Below, piece by piece: positions 1 through 7,921 of a DNA stretch of 64,000 nucleotides. The notes under the pieces were generated by a model. The model did not search any database. It was not told where the DNA came from and worked only from the letters and a program-made list of their open reading frames with translations. Both the position numbers and the translations under genes were made by a program. This DNA comes from Actinocatenispora rupis. GTDB taxonomy: Bacteria; Actinomycetota; Actinomycetes; Mycobacteriales; Micromonosporaceae. The DNA lies in NCBI RefSeq assembly GCF_016861975.1, contig NZ_BOMB01000008.1, positions 1 through 64,000 of the forward strand, written 5' to 3'. Numbering within the stretch: position 1 is the first letter of the stretch; each line of letters starts with the position of its first letter.

Positions 1-398
1 TCGGGCGCGTGCTGCCCGGTCACCTGCTGCTGCGGCGGCCGGTAGCCCGCCACGTACGGCAGGGTCGGGTCGCAGTGGACGCCGAAGTAGTTCTGCACCC
101 GGCGTTCGGTGGGCAGGCCGTTGTCGTCCCAGCCGACCGGGTAGAAGACCTCCTTGCCCTGCATCCGCTGGAAGCGCGCCACCGTGTCGGTGTGCGTGTA
201 CGAGAAGACGTGGCCGATGTGTACCGAGCCCGATACGGTCAGCGGCGGGGTGTCGATGGCGAATACCTCCGACCGGGTCTTACGCCGGTCGAAGGTGTAG
301 GTCCCCAGTTCCGCCCAGCGTCGCGTCCACTTCTCGCCCAGCCCGTCCAGGGTGGGTTTCTCGGGGACGCGAGCGCTGGCGCTGCGCGTATCGGTCAT
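1..398 (-). CDS. valS: Valyl-tRNA synthetase, N-terminal part (cut by window edge)
   Basis: Charges tRNA-Val with valine in the cytoplasm. Only the first 132 residues lie in the window; the rest runs out past base 1. The class I signature HIGH is at residues 60-63, in TPPLTVSGSVHIGH, followed by GWDDNGLPTERRV, the version seen in the archaeal/actinobacterial-like ValS branch. The KMSKS loop is outside the window. The ATG at 398 is preceded on the minus strand by TAGCAT (405-410) with only 6 nt between, and no Shine-Dalgarno sequence is visible, so a leaderless transcript is likely (inference). Identification is firm from the signature and flanking residues. Confidence 0.93.
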   Translation of the reverse strand, partial: MTDTRSASARVPEKPTLDGLGEKWTRRWAELGTYTFDRRKTRSEVFAIDTPPLTVSGSVHIGHVFSYTHTDTVARFQRMQGKEVFYPVGWDDNGLPTERRVQNYFGVHCDPTLPYVAGYRPPQQQVTGQHAP

Positions 399-465
399 GT
401 GCCGATGCTAGGGACCGACCGGGGTCCGGGCGACGGGTTTCCTCAGGTGGCCCGATGTTCCGCGG

Positions 466-930
466 TCAGACCCGCGTACCGGAGGGCTGTTCGGCCGGCC
501 GGCTGTCCGCCGGACGGTGCCGCGGTACGCGGTAGCCGGCGACCGCGGCGACCCCGAAGATGGCGAGCGCGTCGATGCCGTGCAGCGCGCCGAGTCCGGG
601 TACGGCGTGCGACAGCAGGCCGAGCGCCACCTGTACCACCACGAGCAGCAGGATCAGGCCGGCCCACTTCACCCCGCCCGGTATCCGGGCGAACAGGGAC
701 AGGATCAGCAGCACGATCGCGAGCAGCGGGACGAGCAGCTCGCCGTTGACCGCGTGGATCACGAACCCGGCGCTGCCGGTGATCGAGCCGGAGTCCGCGT
801 TGTGCTTCGTGACGACGTGGCCGTCGTCGATCCACTTCCCGAGCCCGAACACCCCGTAGGCGATGACCGCGGCCTGCACCACGACCTCCACCGCGATCAG
901 GTACGCGAACACCCGGTACGCCGTGCGCAT
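466..930 (-). CDS. Small four-helix membrane protein, DUF6220-like
   Basis: A 154-residue integral membrane protein of unknown function. Four hydrophobic helices are visible at about residues 5-30, 54-82, 86-108 and 114-134, followed by a short basic tail. Histidines sit in or at the ends of helices 2-4 (H59 in FVIHAVNGE, H108 in LLSHAV, H117 in ALHGID), which recalls haem-binding membrane proteins, but this is only a suggestion. Size and pattern fit the DUF6220 family from memory. The ATG at 930 follows GAGGAGG with 5-6 nt spacing, a good ribosome binding site. It stands alone between valS and an aminotransferase gene on the same strand. Confidence 0.75.
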   Translation of the reverse strand: MRTAYRVFAYLIAVEVVVQAAVIAYGVFGLGKWIDDGHVVTKHNADSGSITGSAGFVIHAVNGELLVPLLAIVLLILSLFARIPGGVKWAGLILLLVVVQVALGLLSHAVPGLGALHGIDALAIFGVAAVAGYRVPRHRPADSRPAEQPSGTRV

Positions 931-1104
931 GGCTCCTCCTCGCCGAGGTTTCGTCGCACGAGGGGGTCGCAGCGCGGGGCCGCCGTACGAGGATCGTCCT
1001 CATGGTCCGTCCGGGCGGCGGGGCAGGAACACCCGCCGCCCAGCCACGGTTGTGGTCCGTCGGCCCGCCCCGGGTCGCCCGTTCGGCCACCGCGGCGGGT
1101 GCGG

Positions 1105-2289
1105 TCAGAGCCTGGCGGCGGCGAGCCGTTCCGGCAACGTACGCAGGGCCTCGACGGGCTCCGCGCTGTACACGAACCGGATGTACCGGGCGGCGACGTC
1201 GGCGCCCCACCCGGTCATCGGGGTCGCCGCGACCGCGCCCTCGCGCAGCAGCGCGGCCGACACCTCCGCCGGCTCCCGGCCGAGTGCCGCCACGTCCAGC
1301 AGCAGCGACCACCCACCCGCCGGGCGTACGAAGGGGAGGTCGGGTCGGGCGGCGAGAATGGTGTCACGGCGGCGTTCCAGCTCGGCGGCGCACTCGGCGA
1401 CGTGCCCGTGGTCGCCCCGGAGTACGGCGGTGGCGCCGGCGCGGGCGATCCCGACCGGCGTGGTCGTGTTGTACACGTGGGCCCAGCCGACGCCGTCGAT
1501 CAGCGCGCGCGGTCCGGCCACCCAGCCGACCCGCCAGCCGATCATCCGGAACTCCTTCGACAATGAGCCGACCACGAGGGTGCGCCCGGCCATGCCGTCC
1601 CGGCGTACCGGATGCAGCAGGGTGCGGCCGTCGTACAGCAGGGACTCCATCGCGGCGTCGTAGACGAGCAGCAGGTCGTGCCGCTCGCATAGCTCGGCGA
1701 CCTGCCGCCAGTCCTCCTCGTCGAGTACCGCGCCGGACGGCATCGACGGGCTCATCAGCAGCAGCGCGCGGGTCCGCGGCGTGACGACCGCCGCCAGCGC
1801 CTCCCGGTCCAGCTGCCACTCCCGGTCCGCCGTCACCCGGAACGGCACGAACCGCGGCACCCCGCCGGCCAGCCGTACCCGGTTCACCAGCCCGGCGTAC
1901 GTCGGGTCGGTGAGGACCACCTCGTCGCCCGGGTCCACCGTCGCGAGCAGGCTGTCGAGTACGCCCTCGGTGCCGCCGGAGGTGATCACGATCTCGGTGC
2001 CCGGGTCGTACCGGTGGCCGGTGCGGTCGACGAGCAGGTCGGACACCGCGGCGCGCAGGTCGTCGTCACCGGTGAACGGCAGCCACGAGTTGGCGCGCGG
2101 GGTGGCCAGCGCCTCCCGCGTCACCGGTAGCGCCTCGGGCGGCAACGGCAGGTCGGTGTCCAGGTTCTCCAGCCGCAGTACCGGCCATGCGGAGGTGGGG
2201 CCGCTGTCGGCGGAGCGGGCGACCCGGTCGATGCCGAACCCGGCGACGTCCACCATGCGACGCGCCAGCCTGACTCCTTTAGTACTCAT
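1105..2289 (-). CDS. PLP-dependent aminotransferase, fold type I
   Basis: A 394-residue class I/II aminotransferase that should move an amino group between an amino acid and a 2-oxo acid using pyridoxal phosphate. The cofactor lysine is K245 in GSLSKEFRMIGWRVGW, and ITSGGTEGVL (about 102-111) fits the phosphate-binding region. LVYDAAMESLLYD carries the aspartate/tyrosine expected near the ring. Substrate cannot be told. It is transcribed divergently from an XRE-cupin regulator whose ATG is 22 bases away; such regulators commonly control the adjacent enzyme (inference). The ATG at 2289 lies 8 nt after a TATAGT -10 element. A later ATG at codon 12 has AAAGGAG upstream but about 17 nt away, too far to prefer. 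Confidence 0.88.
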   Translation of the reverse strand: MSTKGVRLARRMVDVAGFGIDRVARSADSGPTSAWPVLRLENLDTDLPLPPEALPVTREALATPRANSWLPFTGDDDLRAAVSDLLVDRTGHRYDPGTEIVITSGGTEGVLDSLLATVDPGDEVVLTDPTYAGLVNRVRLAGGVPRFVPFRVTADREWQLDREALAAVVTPRTRALLLMSPSMPSGAVLDEEDWRQVAELCERHDLLLVYDAAMESLLYDGRTLLHPVRRDGMAGRTLVVGSLSKEFRMIGWRVGWVAGPRALIDGVGWAHVYNTTTPVGIARAGATAVLRGDHGHVAECAAELERRRDTILAARPDLPFVRPAGGWSLLLDVAALGREPAEVSAALLREGAVAATPMTGWGADVAARYIRFVYSAEPVEALRTLPERLAAARL

Positions 2290-2314
2290 GGGTGGCTACT
2301 ATAGTGACGCCATG
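2289..2314. promoter_or_regulatory. Divergent promoter with a palindromic -10, probably leaderless both ways
   Basis: The gap between the two start codons holds ACTATAGT (2298-2305), a perfect palindrome that reads TATAGT on both strands. On the plus strand TATAGT ends 6 nt before the XRE ATG (2312); on the minus strand it ends 8 nt before the aminotransferase ATG (2289). These are the distances expected between a -10 box and a start codon that is also the transcription start. No convincing -35 is seen on either side. The two promoters would compete for the same DNA. Confidence 0.6.
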
Positions 2315-2854
2315 TCGTCCACACCAGCGGTCACCATCGCCGCCAACCTCCGCGCGCTGCGCGAGAAGCAGGGGCTGTCCGTGGCCGCGCTCGCCGACCG
2401 CAGCGGCATCGCCCGCGCCACCCTCACCAAGCTGGAGGCCGGCCGCGGCAACCCCACCATCGACACGCTGTACGCGTTGGCCGACGCGCTCGGCAGCGCC
2501 CTCGGCGACCTGATCGGCGCGCGCACGACCGCGCCCGTCGAGGTGATCCGCGCCGGCGGCGGTACGAAGGTGCGCGGTGCCGTGTCCGCGCGGCTGCTCG
2601 ACCGGGTGCACGGCCACCGCCTCGCCGAGCTGTACGACGTGGACTTCGCGACCACGGCCCGGCACGCCGACCCGCACCCGGCCGGCGTCGTCGAATCGTT
2701 GCTGCTGACCGAGGGCCGGCTGCGCGTCGGCCCGGCGGACGCCCCGGTCGAGCTGTCCGCCGGCGACTTCGTCCGCTTCCCCGGCGACGTCCCCCACCTG
2801 TACGAGGCGCTCGGTGGACCCGCGCACGGCGTCCTCGTCGTCAGCCACCCGTAG
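2312..2854 (+). CDS. XRE-family transcriptional regulator with C-terminal cupin domain
   Basis: A 180-residue two-domain regulator. Residues about 9-62 form a helix-turn-helix (LREKQGLSVAALADRSGI, then ATLTKLEAGRGNPTIDTL), and about 75-178 form a small beta-barrel cupin (ESLLLTEGRLRVG, LSAGDFVRFPGDVPHLYEA) that would bind a small ligand. It probably senses a metabolite and controls itself and the divergent aminotransferase gene (inference from position). ATG at 2312 is placed by the start of the HTH domain and the -10 element 6 nt upstream; the frame stays open further upstream but that sequence is antisense to the aminotransferase. Its stop codon lies inside a strong hairpin. Confidence 0.87.
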   Translation: MSSTPAVTIAANLRALREKQGLSVAALADRSGIARATLTKLEAGRGNPTIDTLYALADALGSALGDLIGARTTAPVEVIRAGGGTKVRGAVSARLLDRVHGHRLAELYDVDFATTARHADPHPAGVVESLLLTEGRLRVGPADAPVELSAGDFVRFPGDVPHLYEALGGPAHGVLVVSHP

Positions 2855-2888
2855 CGGCCGGCCGGTGCGGTGACCGGCCGGCCGCTAC
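2851..2888. terminator. Bidirectional terminator-like hairpin
   Basis: A perfect 16-bp stem (2851-2866 with 2873-2888) and a 6-nt loop lies between the convergent XRE gene (stop at 2852-2854, inside the stem) and the ABC exporter gene (stop at 2892). There is no T-run, as is common for actinobacterial terminators. Confidence 0.7.
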
Positions 2889-2891
2889 CGG

Positions 2892-4760
2892 TCAGACGAG
2901 GGAGTCCTCCCACTGGCGGTGCAGGTCCGCGTACCGGCCGGTGCCGGTGATCAGCTCGGCGGGCGTGCCGTCCTCGACGACGATGCCGGAGTCCAGTACC
3001 AGCACCCGATCGGCGATCTCCACTGTGGACAGTCGGTGCGCGATGACGATCGCCGTACGGTCGGCGAGGATCGTCCGCAGCGCCCGCTGTACCAACCGTT
3101 CCGACGGGATGTCCAGCGAACTGGTCGCCTCGTCGAGGATCAGCACGGCCGGGTCCGCCAGGAACGCGCGGGCGAACGCGACGAGCTGCCGCTGCCCCGC
3201 CGACAGCCGGCCGCCGCCCTTCGCCACGTCCGTGTCGTACCCCTCGGGGAGGGCGCTGATGAACTCGTGCGCGCCGATCGCCCGCGCCGCCCGCTCGATC
3301 TCCGCGTCGTCCGCCTCCGGCCGGCCGAACGCGATGTTGTCCCGTACGGTGCCGGTGAACAGGAAGTTCTCCTGGGTGACCATGACGACGGCGCGGCGCA
3401 GGTCGGCCTCGGACAGCTCGCGCAGGTCGACCCCGTCGAGCGTGACCCGGCCGCCGGTCGGGTCGTAGAACCGGGAGACGAGCTTGGCGATCGTCGTCTT
3501 GCCGGCGCCGGTCGCGCCGACCACCGCCACCGTCTGCCCGGCCGGGATCGTCAGCGACAGGTCCGGCAGTACCTTGCGGTCCGCGCGGTAGCCGAACTCC
3601 ACGTTCTCGAAGCGCAGCTCGCCCCGGGACGACGGCAGCGCGCGCGGCGTCGCCGGCTCCGGTACGTCGGGCTCCTCGGCCAGTACGCCGGAGAGCTTCT
3701 CCAGCGCCGCGGTCGCCGACTGGAGGTTGTTGTAGAACATCGACAGGTCCTGCATCGGCTCGAAGAACTTCCGCAGGTACAGCACGAACGCGGCGAGTAC
3801 GCCGATCTCGGCCTGGTGGTGCAGCACCCGGTACCCGCCGTACGTCAGGACGACGGCGATGGTCACGTTGCCCACCAGCTTGATGCCCGGCGAGAAGATC
3901 GCGATCAGCCGGAACGCCCGCTGGTTCGCCCGCTTGTACTCGTGGTTGACGGCTTCGAAGATCTCCTGGTTGCGCGGCTCCCGCCGGTACGCGTGCACCG
4001 CGCGGATGCCGCCCAGCGACTCGACGAAGTGCACGATCACCAGCGACACCGTCTCCCGGGTCCGCCGGTACGCCCGGGACGACTGCTTGCGGAACCACGC
4101 CGACAGCCACAGCAGGAACGGGAACGAGCACAGCGTGACCAGCGCCAGCGGCCAGTCCAGGAACAGCAGGATCACCGCGACGCTGACGACGTTCAGCCCG
4201 GCGAGGACCAGGTTGTCGATGCCGCCGTCGATCATCTCCGAGATGGAGTCCATGTCGGAGGTGAGCCGCGCGATCACCCGCCCCGACGTGTACCGCTCGT
4301 GGAACGACAGCGACAGCTTCTGGAAGTGCTTGTACACCCGGCGGCGCAGGTCGAACAGCATCGACTGGCCGATCCGGCCGGACAGCATCAGGAACACGCG
4401 CTTCGTCACGTACGCCCCGGCGGCGGCGACCACGAACGCCACGCCGATGCCGACCAGCGTGCCGTAGTCGCGGTGGTCGCGGATCGGCGGGATGCCGCGG
4501 TCGATACCCAACTGCACCAGGTACGGCCCGGCCATCCCGGCCAGGTTCTGCACCAGCAGCATCGCCACCGCGAACGTCAACAGCCCGCGGTGCGGCCGTA
4601 CCAGCGAGCCGAGCAGCCGCATGCTGCGCGACCGCAGCGCCCGTACGGACTGCTTGTCGGTGGCCTCCGCGGCGGTACGCTCCGCGTTCTCCTCGGCGGC
4701 GACCCCGCGCCACGCCTCGATGTCCAACTCCGCCGGCACCGCGGGCTTCTCCGTACTCAT
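2892..4760 (-). CDS. ABC exporter half-transporter with consensus ATPase site (subunit B of pair)
   Basis: A 622-residue fused membrane and ATPase protein. After a charged N-terminus of about 50 residues come six transmembrane helices (to about residue 350), then a nucleotide-binding domain with Walker A GATGAGKTT, an LSAGQ signature and Walker B LILDEATSSLD with the catalytic glutamate in place. The neighbouring half-transporter has a degenerate catalytic site, so the two should pair as a heterodimeric exporter of the TM287/288 or TmrAB type, moving lipids or hydrophobic compounds outward. Its ATG overlaps the partner's stop (ATGA, 4757-4760), indicating translational coupling. The substrate is unknown. 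It ends against a shared terminator hairpin. Confidence 0.92.
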   Translation of the reverse strand: MSTEKPAVPAELDIEAWRGVAAEENAERTAAEATDKQSVRALRSRSMRLLGSLVRPHRGLLTFAVAMLLVQNLAGMAGPYLVQLGIDRGIPPIRDHRDYGTLVGIGVAFVVAAAGAYVTKRVFLMLSGRIGQSMLFDLRRRVYKHFQKLSLSFHERYTSGRVIARLTSDMDSISEMIDGGIDNLVLAGLNVVSVAVILLFLDWPLALVTLCSFPFLLWLSAWFRKQSSRAYRRTRETVSLVIVHFVESLGGIRAVHAYRREPRNQEIFEAVNHEYKRANQRAFRLIAIFSPGIKLVGNVTIAVVLTYGGYRVLHHQAEIGVLAAFVLYLRKFFEPMQDLSMFYNNLQSATAALEKLSGVLAEEPDVPEPATPRALPSSRGELRFENVEFGYRADRKVLPDLSLTIPAGQTVAVVGATGAGKTTIAKLVSRFYDPTGGRVTLDGVDLRELSEADLRRAVVMVTQENFLFTGTVRDNIAFGRPEADDAEIERAARAIGAHEFISALPEGYDTDVAKGGGRLSAGQRQLVAFARAFLADPAVLILDEATSSLDIPSERLVQRALRTILADRTAIVIAHRLSTVEIADRVLVLDSGIVVEDGTPAELITGTGRYADLHRQWEDSLV

Positions 4761-6589
4761 CGGGCCGCCACCCCCCGTCCCTCGGGCAGTTGGTCGGCCC
4801 AACCGGCCAGGTCCTCGTCCTCGTCGGCGGTCGCCGACAGCACCGCCCGGTAGCTCGGCACCGTGGCCAGCAGCTCCGAATGCGTGCCGACCGCGGTGAT
4901 CCGGCCGTCCTCCAGCAGCGCGACCCGGTCCGCCAGCGCCACCGTGCTCGGCCGGTGTACGACCAGCAGCGCGGTCGTGCCGGCGAGTACCCGGGCCAGC
5001 GCCTCCTCGACCAGCGCCTCGGTGTTCACGTCCAGCGCGGACAGCGGATCGTCCAGCACCAGCACCTTCGGCCGGGACACGACCGCGCGGGCCAGGGCGA
5101 GCCGCTGCCGTTGCCCGCCGGACAGCGACAGCCCCTGCTCGCCGACGCGGGTGTCGAGACCCCAGGGCAGCTCGTACACGAACTCGGCCTGGGCCACGCG
5201 CAGCGCCTCCGCCAGCTCCGCGTCGGTGGCGTCGGGGCGGCCGAGCGCCAGGTTCTCCCGGACGCTCATGGAGAACAGGATCGGCTCCTCGAACGCGGTG
5301 GCCACCGTGCGCCGCAACGAATCCAGCGTGTACTCCCGGACGTCGCGGCCGTCCAGCGTGATCCGCCCACCGGTCACGTCGTACAGCCGGGGGACGAGGG
5401 AGACGAGCGTCGTCTTGCCCGAACCGGTCACGCCGACCAGCGCCATCGTCTCGCCCGGCGCGATGTCCAGGTCGATGCCGGCGAGTACGTCCCGGTCGCC
5501 CTCCGGATAGCCGAAGCGCACGCCCTCGAACCGCACCGCGCCGGTCACCGACGCCCGGTCCACGTCGACCGCGCCCGGCCGGTCCACGACCGTCGGCTCG
5601 GTGTCGAACACGTCGTAGATGCGGTCGGCGGCGGTCATCGCCTCCTGCCCGGTGGCCAGGATCCAGCCCAGCGACTCGACCGGCCACACCAGACCCATCT
5701 GCAACGTGGCGAACGCGACGAGCTGCCCCAGCGTCAGGTGGTCCTGCACCACCGCCACCGCGCCGACGACGACGATCACCGCGAGCGACAGGTTTGGAAT
5801 CAGCTCGTACAGCGGGGCGAAGCGGGAGTCGAGCCGGGCCCGCTCCACCGCCAGCCCGTACACCCGGTCGGCGTTGGCGGTGAACCGCGTGAACATGTGG
5901 TGCCGCCGGCCGAACGCCTTGATCACGCGGATGCCGTGCGCCGACTCCTCCACGTACGTCGCGAGGTCGCCCTGCGAGTCCTGCACCTGCCGGGAGACGG
6001 TGAGGAACCGCCGCGCGAAGCCCCGGCTGATCAGGAACAGCGGCACCGCGGACAGCGCGACCAGCGTGCCGAGCGGCCAGTACAGCCGGATCAGCAGCAC
6101 CACGACCACCACGTACTGGCAGACGTTGACGATCAGGTAGATCACGCCGAACGACAGGAAGCGCCGGATGACACCGATGTCGGTGATGGCGCGCGAGAGC
6201 AGCTGCCCCGACTGCCACCGGTCGTGGAACGTCAGCGGCAGCTTCTGCATGTGCCCGTACAGCTCGTCGCGGACGTCGGCCTCCATCGACAGCGACGCGT
6301 ACGACTGGGTCCAGCGGCGGAGGAACACCATCAGGGCCTCCAGCGCGCCGAGCGCCAGGGCCGCCAGCCCGAACCAGATCAGCCCGCCCGGGTCGTGGTG
6401 CCGCACCGGCCCGTCCACCACCCGCTGCATCACCATCGGAACGACGATGCTGGCCCCGACCGCCAGCCCGGCGGCGACCAGCATCACGATCATGTGCGGC
6501 AGGTACGGCCGCAGATAGTGCCTGATTCGCCACAGATTGTGTAAGGGATTGGACGTACTGCTGCTGGGGGTCGATGAGAGGGAGGGCAC
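4757..6589 (-). CDS. ABC exporter half-transporter with degenerate ATPase site (subunit A of pair)
   Basis: A 610-residue fused transmembrane/ATPase protein. Six membrane helices lie at about 30-320. The ATPase domain has Walker A GVTGSGKTT (386-394) and LSGGQ (489-493), but the Walker B motif is LVLDDPLSALD with Asp514 where the catalytic glutamate should be, and the Q-loop reads TAFEEP with Glu for Gln. Such changes are typical of the non-hydrolysing site in heterodimeric exporters. It is the first gene of the pair. Start is GTG at 6589, with GATAAC 8 nt upstream and no Shine-Dalgarno. Codon 16 is the rare leucine codon TTA, which in many actinomycetes makes translation depend on the bldA tRNA. 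Confidence 0.91.
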   Translation of the reverse strand: MPSLSSTPSSSTSNPLHNLWRIRHYLRPYLPHMIVMLVAAGLAVGASIVVPMVMQRVVDGPVRHHDPGGLIWFGLAALALGALEALMVFLRRWTQSYASLSMEADVRDELYGHMQKLPLTFHDRWQSGQLLSRAITDIGVIRRFLSFGVIYLIVNVCQYVVVVVLLIRLYWPLGTLVALSAVPLFLISRGFARRFLTVSRQVQDSQGDLATYVEESAHGIRVIKAFGRRHHMFTRFTANADRVYGLAVERARLDSRFAPLYELIPNLSLAVIVVVGAVAVVQDHLTLGQLVAFATLQMGLVWPVESLGWILATGQEAMTAADRIYDVFDTEPTVVDRPGAVDVDRASVTGAVRFEGVRFGYPEGDRDVLAGIDLDIAPGETMALVGVTGSGKTTLVSLVPRLYDVTGGRITLDGRDVREYTLDSLRRTVATAFEEPILFSMSVRENLALGRPDATDAELAEALRVAQAEFVYELPWGLDTRVGEQGLSLSGGQRQRLALARAVVSRPKVLVLDDPLSALDVNTEALVEEALARVLAGTTALLVVHRPSTVALADRVALLEDGRITAVGTHSELLATVPSYRAVLSATADEDEDLAGWADQLPEGRGVAAR

Positions 6590-6733
6590 GATCCGACGTT
6601 ATCGGGTACTGCCGACAACCCCCTCGTGAATTTCGCGTGCGCCCCGGTGCAGCTGTGTCGAGAGTCACTGGAACTCCCGGGCCCCCGCTGCGGTCCGGCC
6701 CGCACGCAAACCCTTGCGGGACAACGGATCCCG

Positions 6734-7357
6734 TCAGCTGTACTGGAAGCCCAGCGCGATGCCCTCGTCCACCACCCCGCGGTACACCCCGGCGGGCCCG
6801 AACGTACGCAGCCCGGCGTCCAGCGGCGGAACGTACGCACCGCGCGGCCCGAGCGGCAGCCGGTACCCGTTGCGTACGCCGCCGACGCCCCACAGGTGCC
6901 GCATCTCCGGATGCCGGTGGTACACGCTCGCGTCCCGCGGGTACAGGTCGATCCGGACCAGCGTCCGGCGGGTGATCAGGCCCGAACCGACGCCGCTGAC
7001 CTTCGTCGCCGTCGACACCGCCACCGCCGCCAGGTCACCCCACGGCATCAGCCACGGCGCGCCCTTCGGGTCGTCCCAGCGCACCCCGTAGCCGTCGATG
7101 ATCACGCGGCGTGGGCGGGTCAGCCGTCGGTACATGATCAGCGGCAGCACGCCGATGCCCAGGAAGACCGTGCCGATCGCGCCGCCGACGAGCTGGCCGC
7201 CGACGGGCCCGCCGGACGCCAGGCCGATGATCGACGACACCACGGCGACCCCGCCGATCCCGCCGCACACCACCAGCGTCAGGACGATCATGACCCAGTT
7301 GCCCTTCCCCATGTCCAGCACCGTGGGCGGCGGCGTCGGGTACCCCTGCCAGCTCAT
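6734..7357 (-). CDS. Membrane protein of unknown function with PH-like C-terminal part
   Basis: A 207-residue protein I do not recognise. A short Pro-rich N-terminus is followed by two hydrophobic segments (about residues 20-46 and 52-76). The rest is soluble and looks beta-rich (RVIIDGYGVRWDD, APWLMPWGDLAAVAV, LVRIDLYP), a pattern seen in bacterial PH-like domains behind two helices. That assignment is an inference from pattern only. The ATG at 7357 is preceded by TACAGT (7364-7369) with 6 nt between, again pointing to a leaderless transcript. It lies alone between the exporter pair and the DNA repair pair, all on the minus strand. Confidence 0.72.
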   Translation of the reverse strand: MSWQGYPTPPPTVLDMGKGNWVMIVLTLVVCGGIGGVAVVSSIIGLASGGPVGGQLVGGAIGTVFLGIGVLPLIMYRRLTRPRRVIIDGYGVRWDDPKGAPWLMPWGDLAAVAVSTATKVSGVGSGLITRRTLVRIDLYPRDASVYHRHPEMRHLWGVGGVRNGYRLPLGPRGAYVPPLDAGLRTFGPAGVYRGVVDEGIALGFQYS

Positions 7358-7396
7358 GCCGCGACTGTAGAGCCCGGCGGCCAGTGTTTGCGCCGG

Positions 7397-7921
7397 TCAC
7401 ACGCCCGTTCCGGCGGCGGACGCCTCGTGCGCCAGCAGCCAGCGCTTCACCGGCAGACCCCACCGGAACCCGCCCAACGACCCGTCCGTACGCAGGATGC
7501 GGTGGCAGGGAACGAACAGTGCGGCGGCGTTGCGCCCACACGCGTTCGCCGCGGCCCGCACCGCGTCCGGCCGCCCCGCTCGCGCCGCGTACGCCGTGTA
7601 CGTCAGCGGCACACCCGCCGGCACCCCGCGCAACACGTCCCACGCGTACGTCAGGAACTCGCCGCTGCGCTGCCGCACCGGGACCGCGTCGATCGCACCC
7701 ACCTCACCCGCCAGGTACGCCCGGACAGCGGCGCCCACCGCACCCGGCTCACCCGGTACCACCGAGTCGGGGCGCAGCGTCGGATGCGGCAGGCCGACCA
7801 GCGCGTCCACCGAGTCGGTCCAGCCGCTCGCCAACACCGCGCCGTCCGCGTCCCGTAGCACCGTGAACGGTCCCGTCGGCGTCGGCACCGTGAACGTCGT
7901 CGCCGGCACGTCAGCCCCCAC
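7397..7921 (-). CDS. ogt: Methylated-DNA--protein-cysteine S-methyltransferase
   Basis: A suicide repair enzyme that takes the methyl group from O6-methylguanine in DNA onto its own cysteine. The active-site motif PCHR is present with Cys139, followed by GSLGGFRWGLPVKRWLLAHE, which fits the DNA-binding and substrate pocket segment. At 174 residues it has the usual length for Ogt. Its ATG (7921) lies inside the end of the upstream Ada-AlkA gene, an 11-base overlap, so the two are co-transcribed and likely coupled. Together they form an adaptive-response unit for alkylation damage. Confidence 0.92.
   Translation of the reverse strand: MGADVPATTFTVPTPTGPFTVLRDADGAVLASGWTDSVDALVGLPHPTLRPDSVVPGEPGAVGAAVRAYLAGEVGAIDAVPVRQRSGEFLTYAWDVLRGVPAGVPLTYTAYAARAGRPDAVRAAANACGRNAAALFVPCHRILRTDGSLGGFRWGLPVKRWLLAHEASAAGTGV

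Noticed and set aside
2892-6893. A single very long minus-strand frame covering both exporter genes
   Set aside because: It joins the real frame of the downstream subunit to out-of-frame sequence of the other; the ATGA overlap at 4757-4760 shows two genes.
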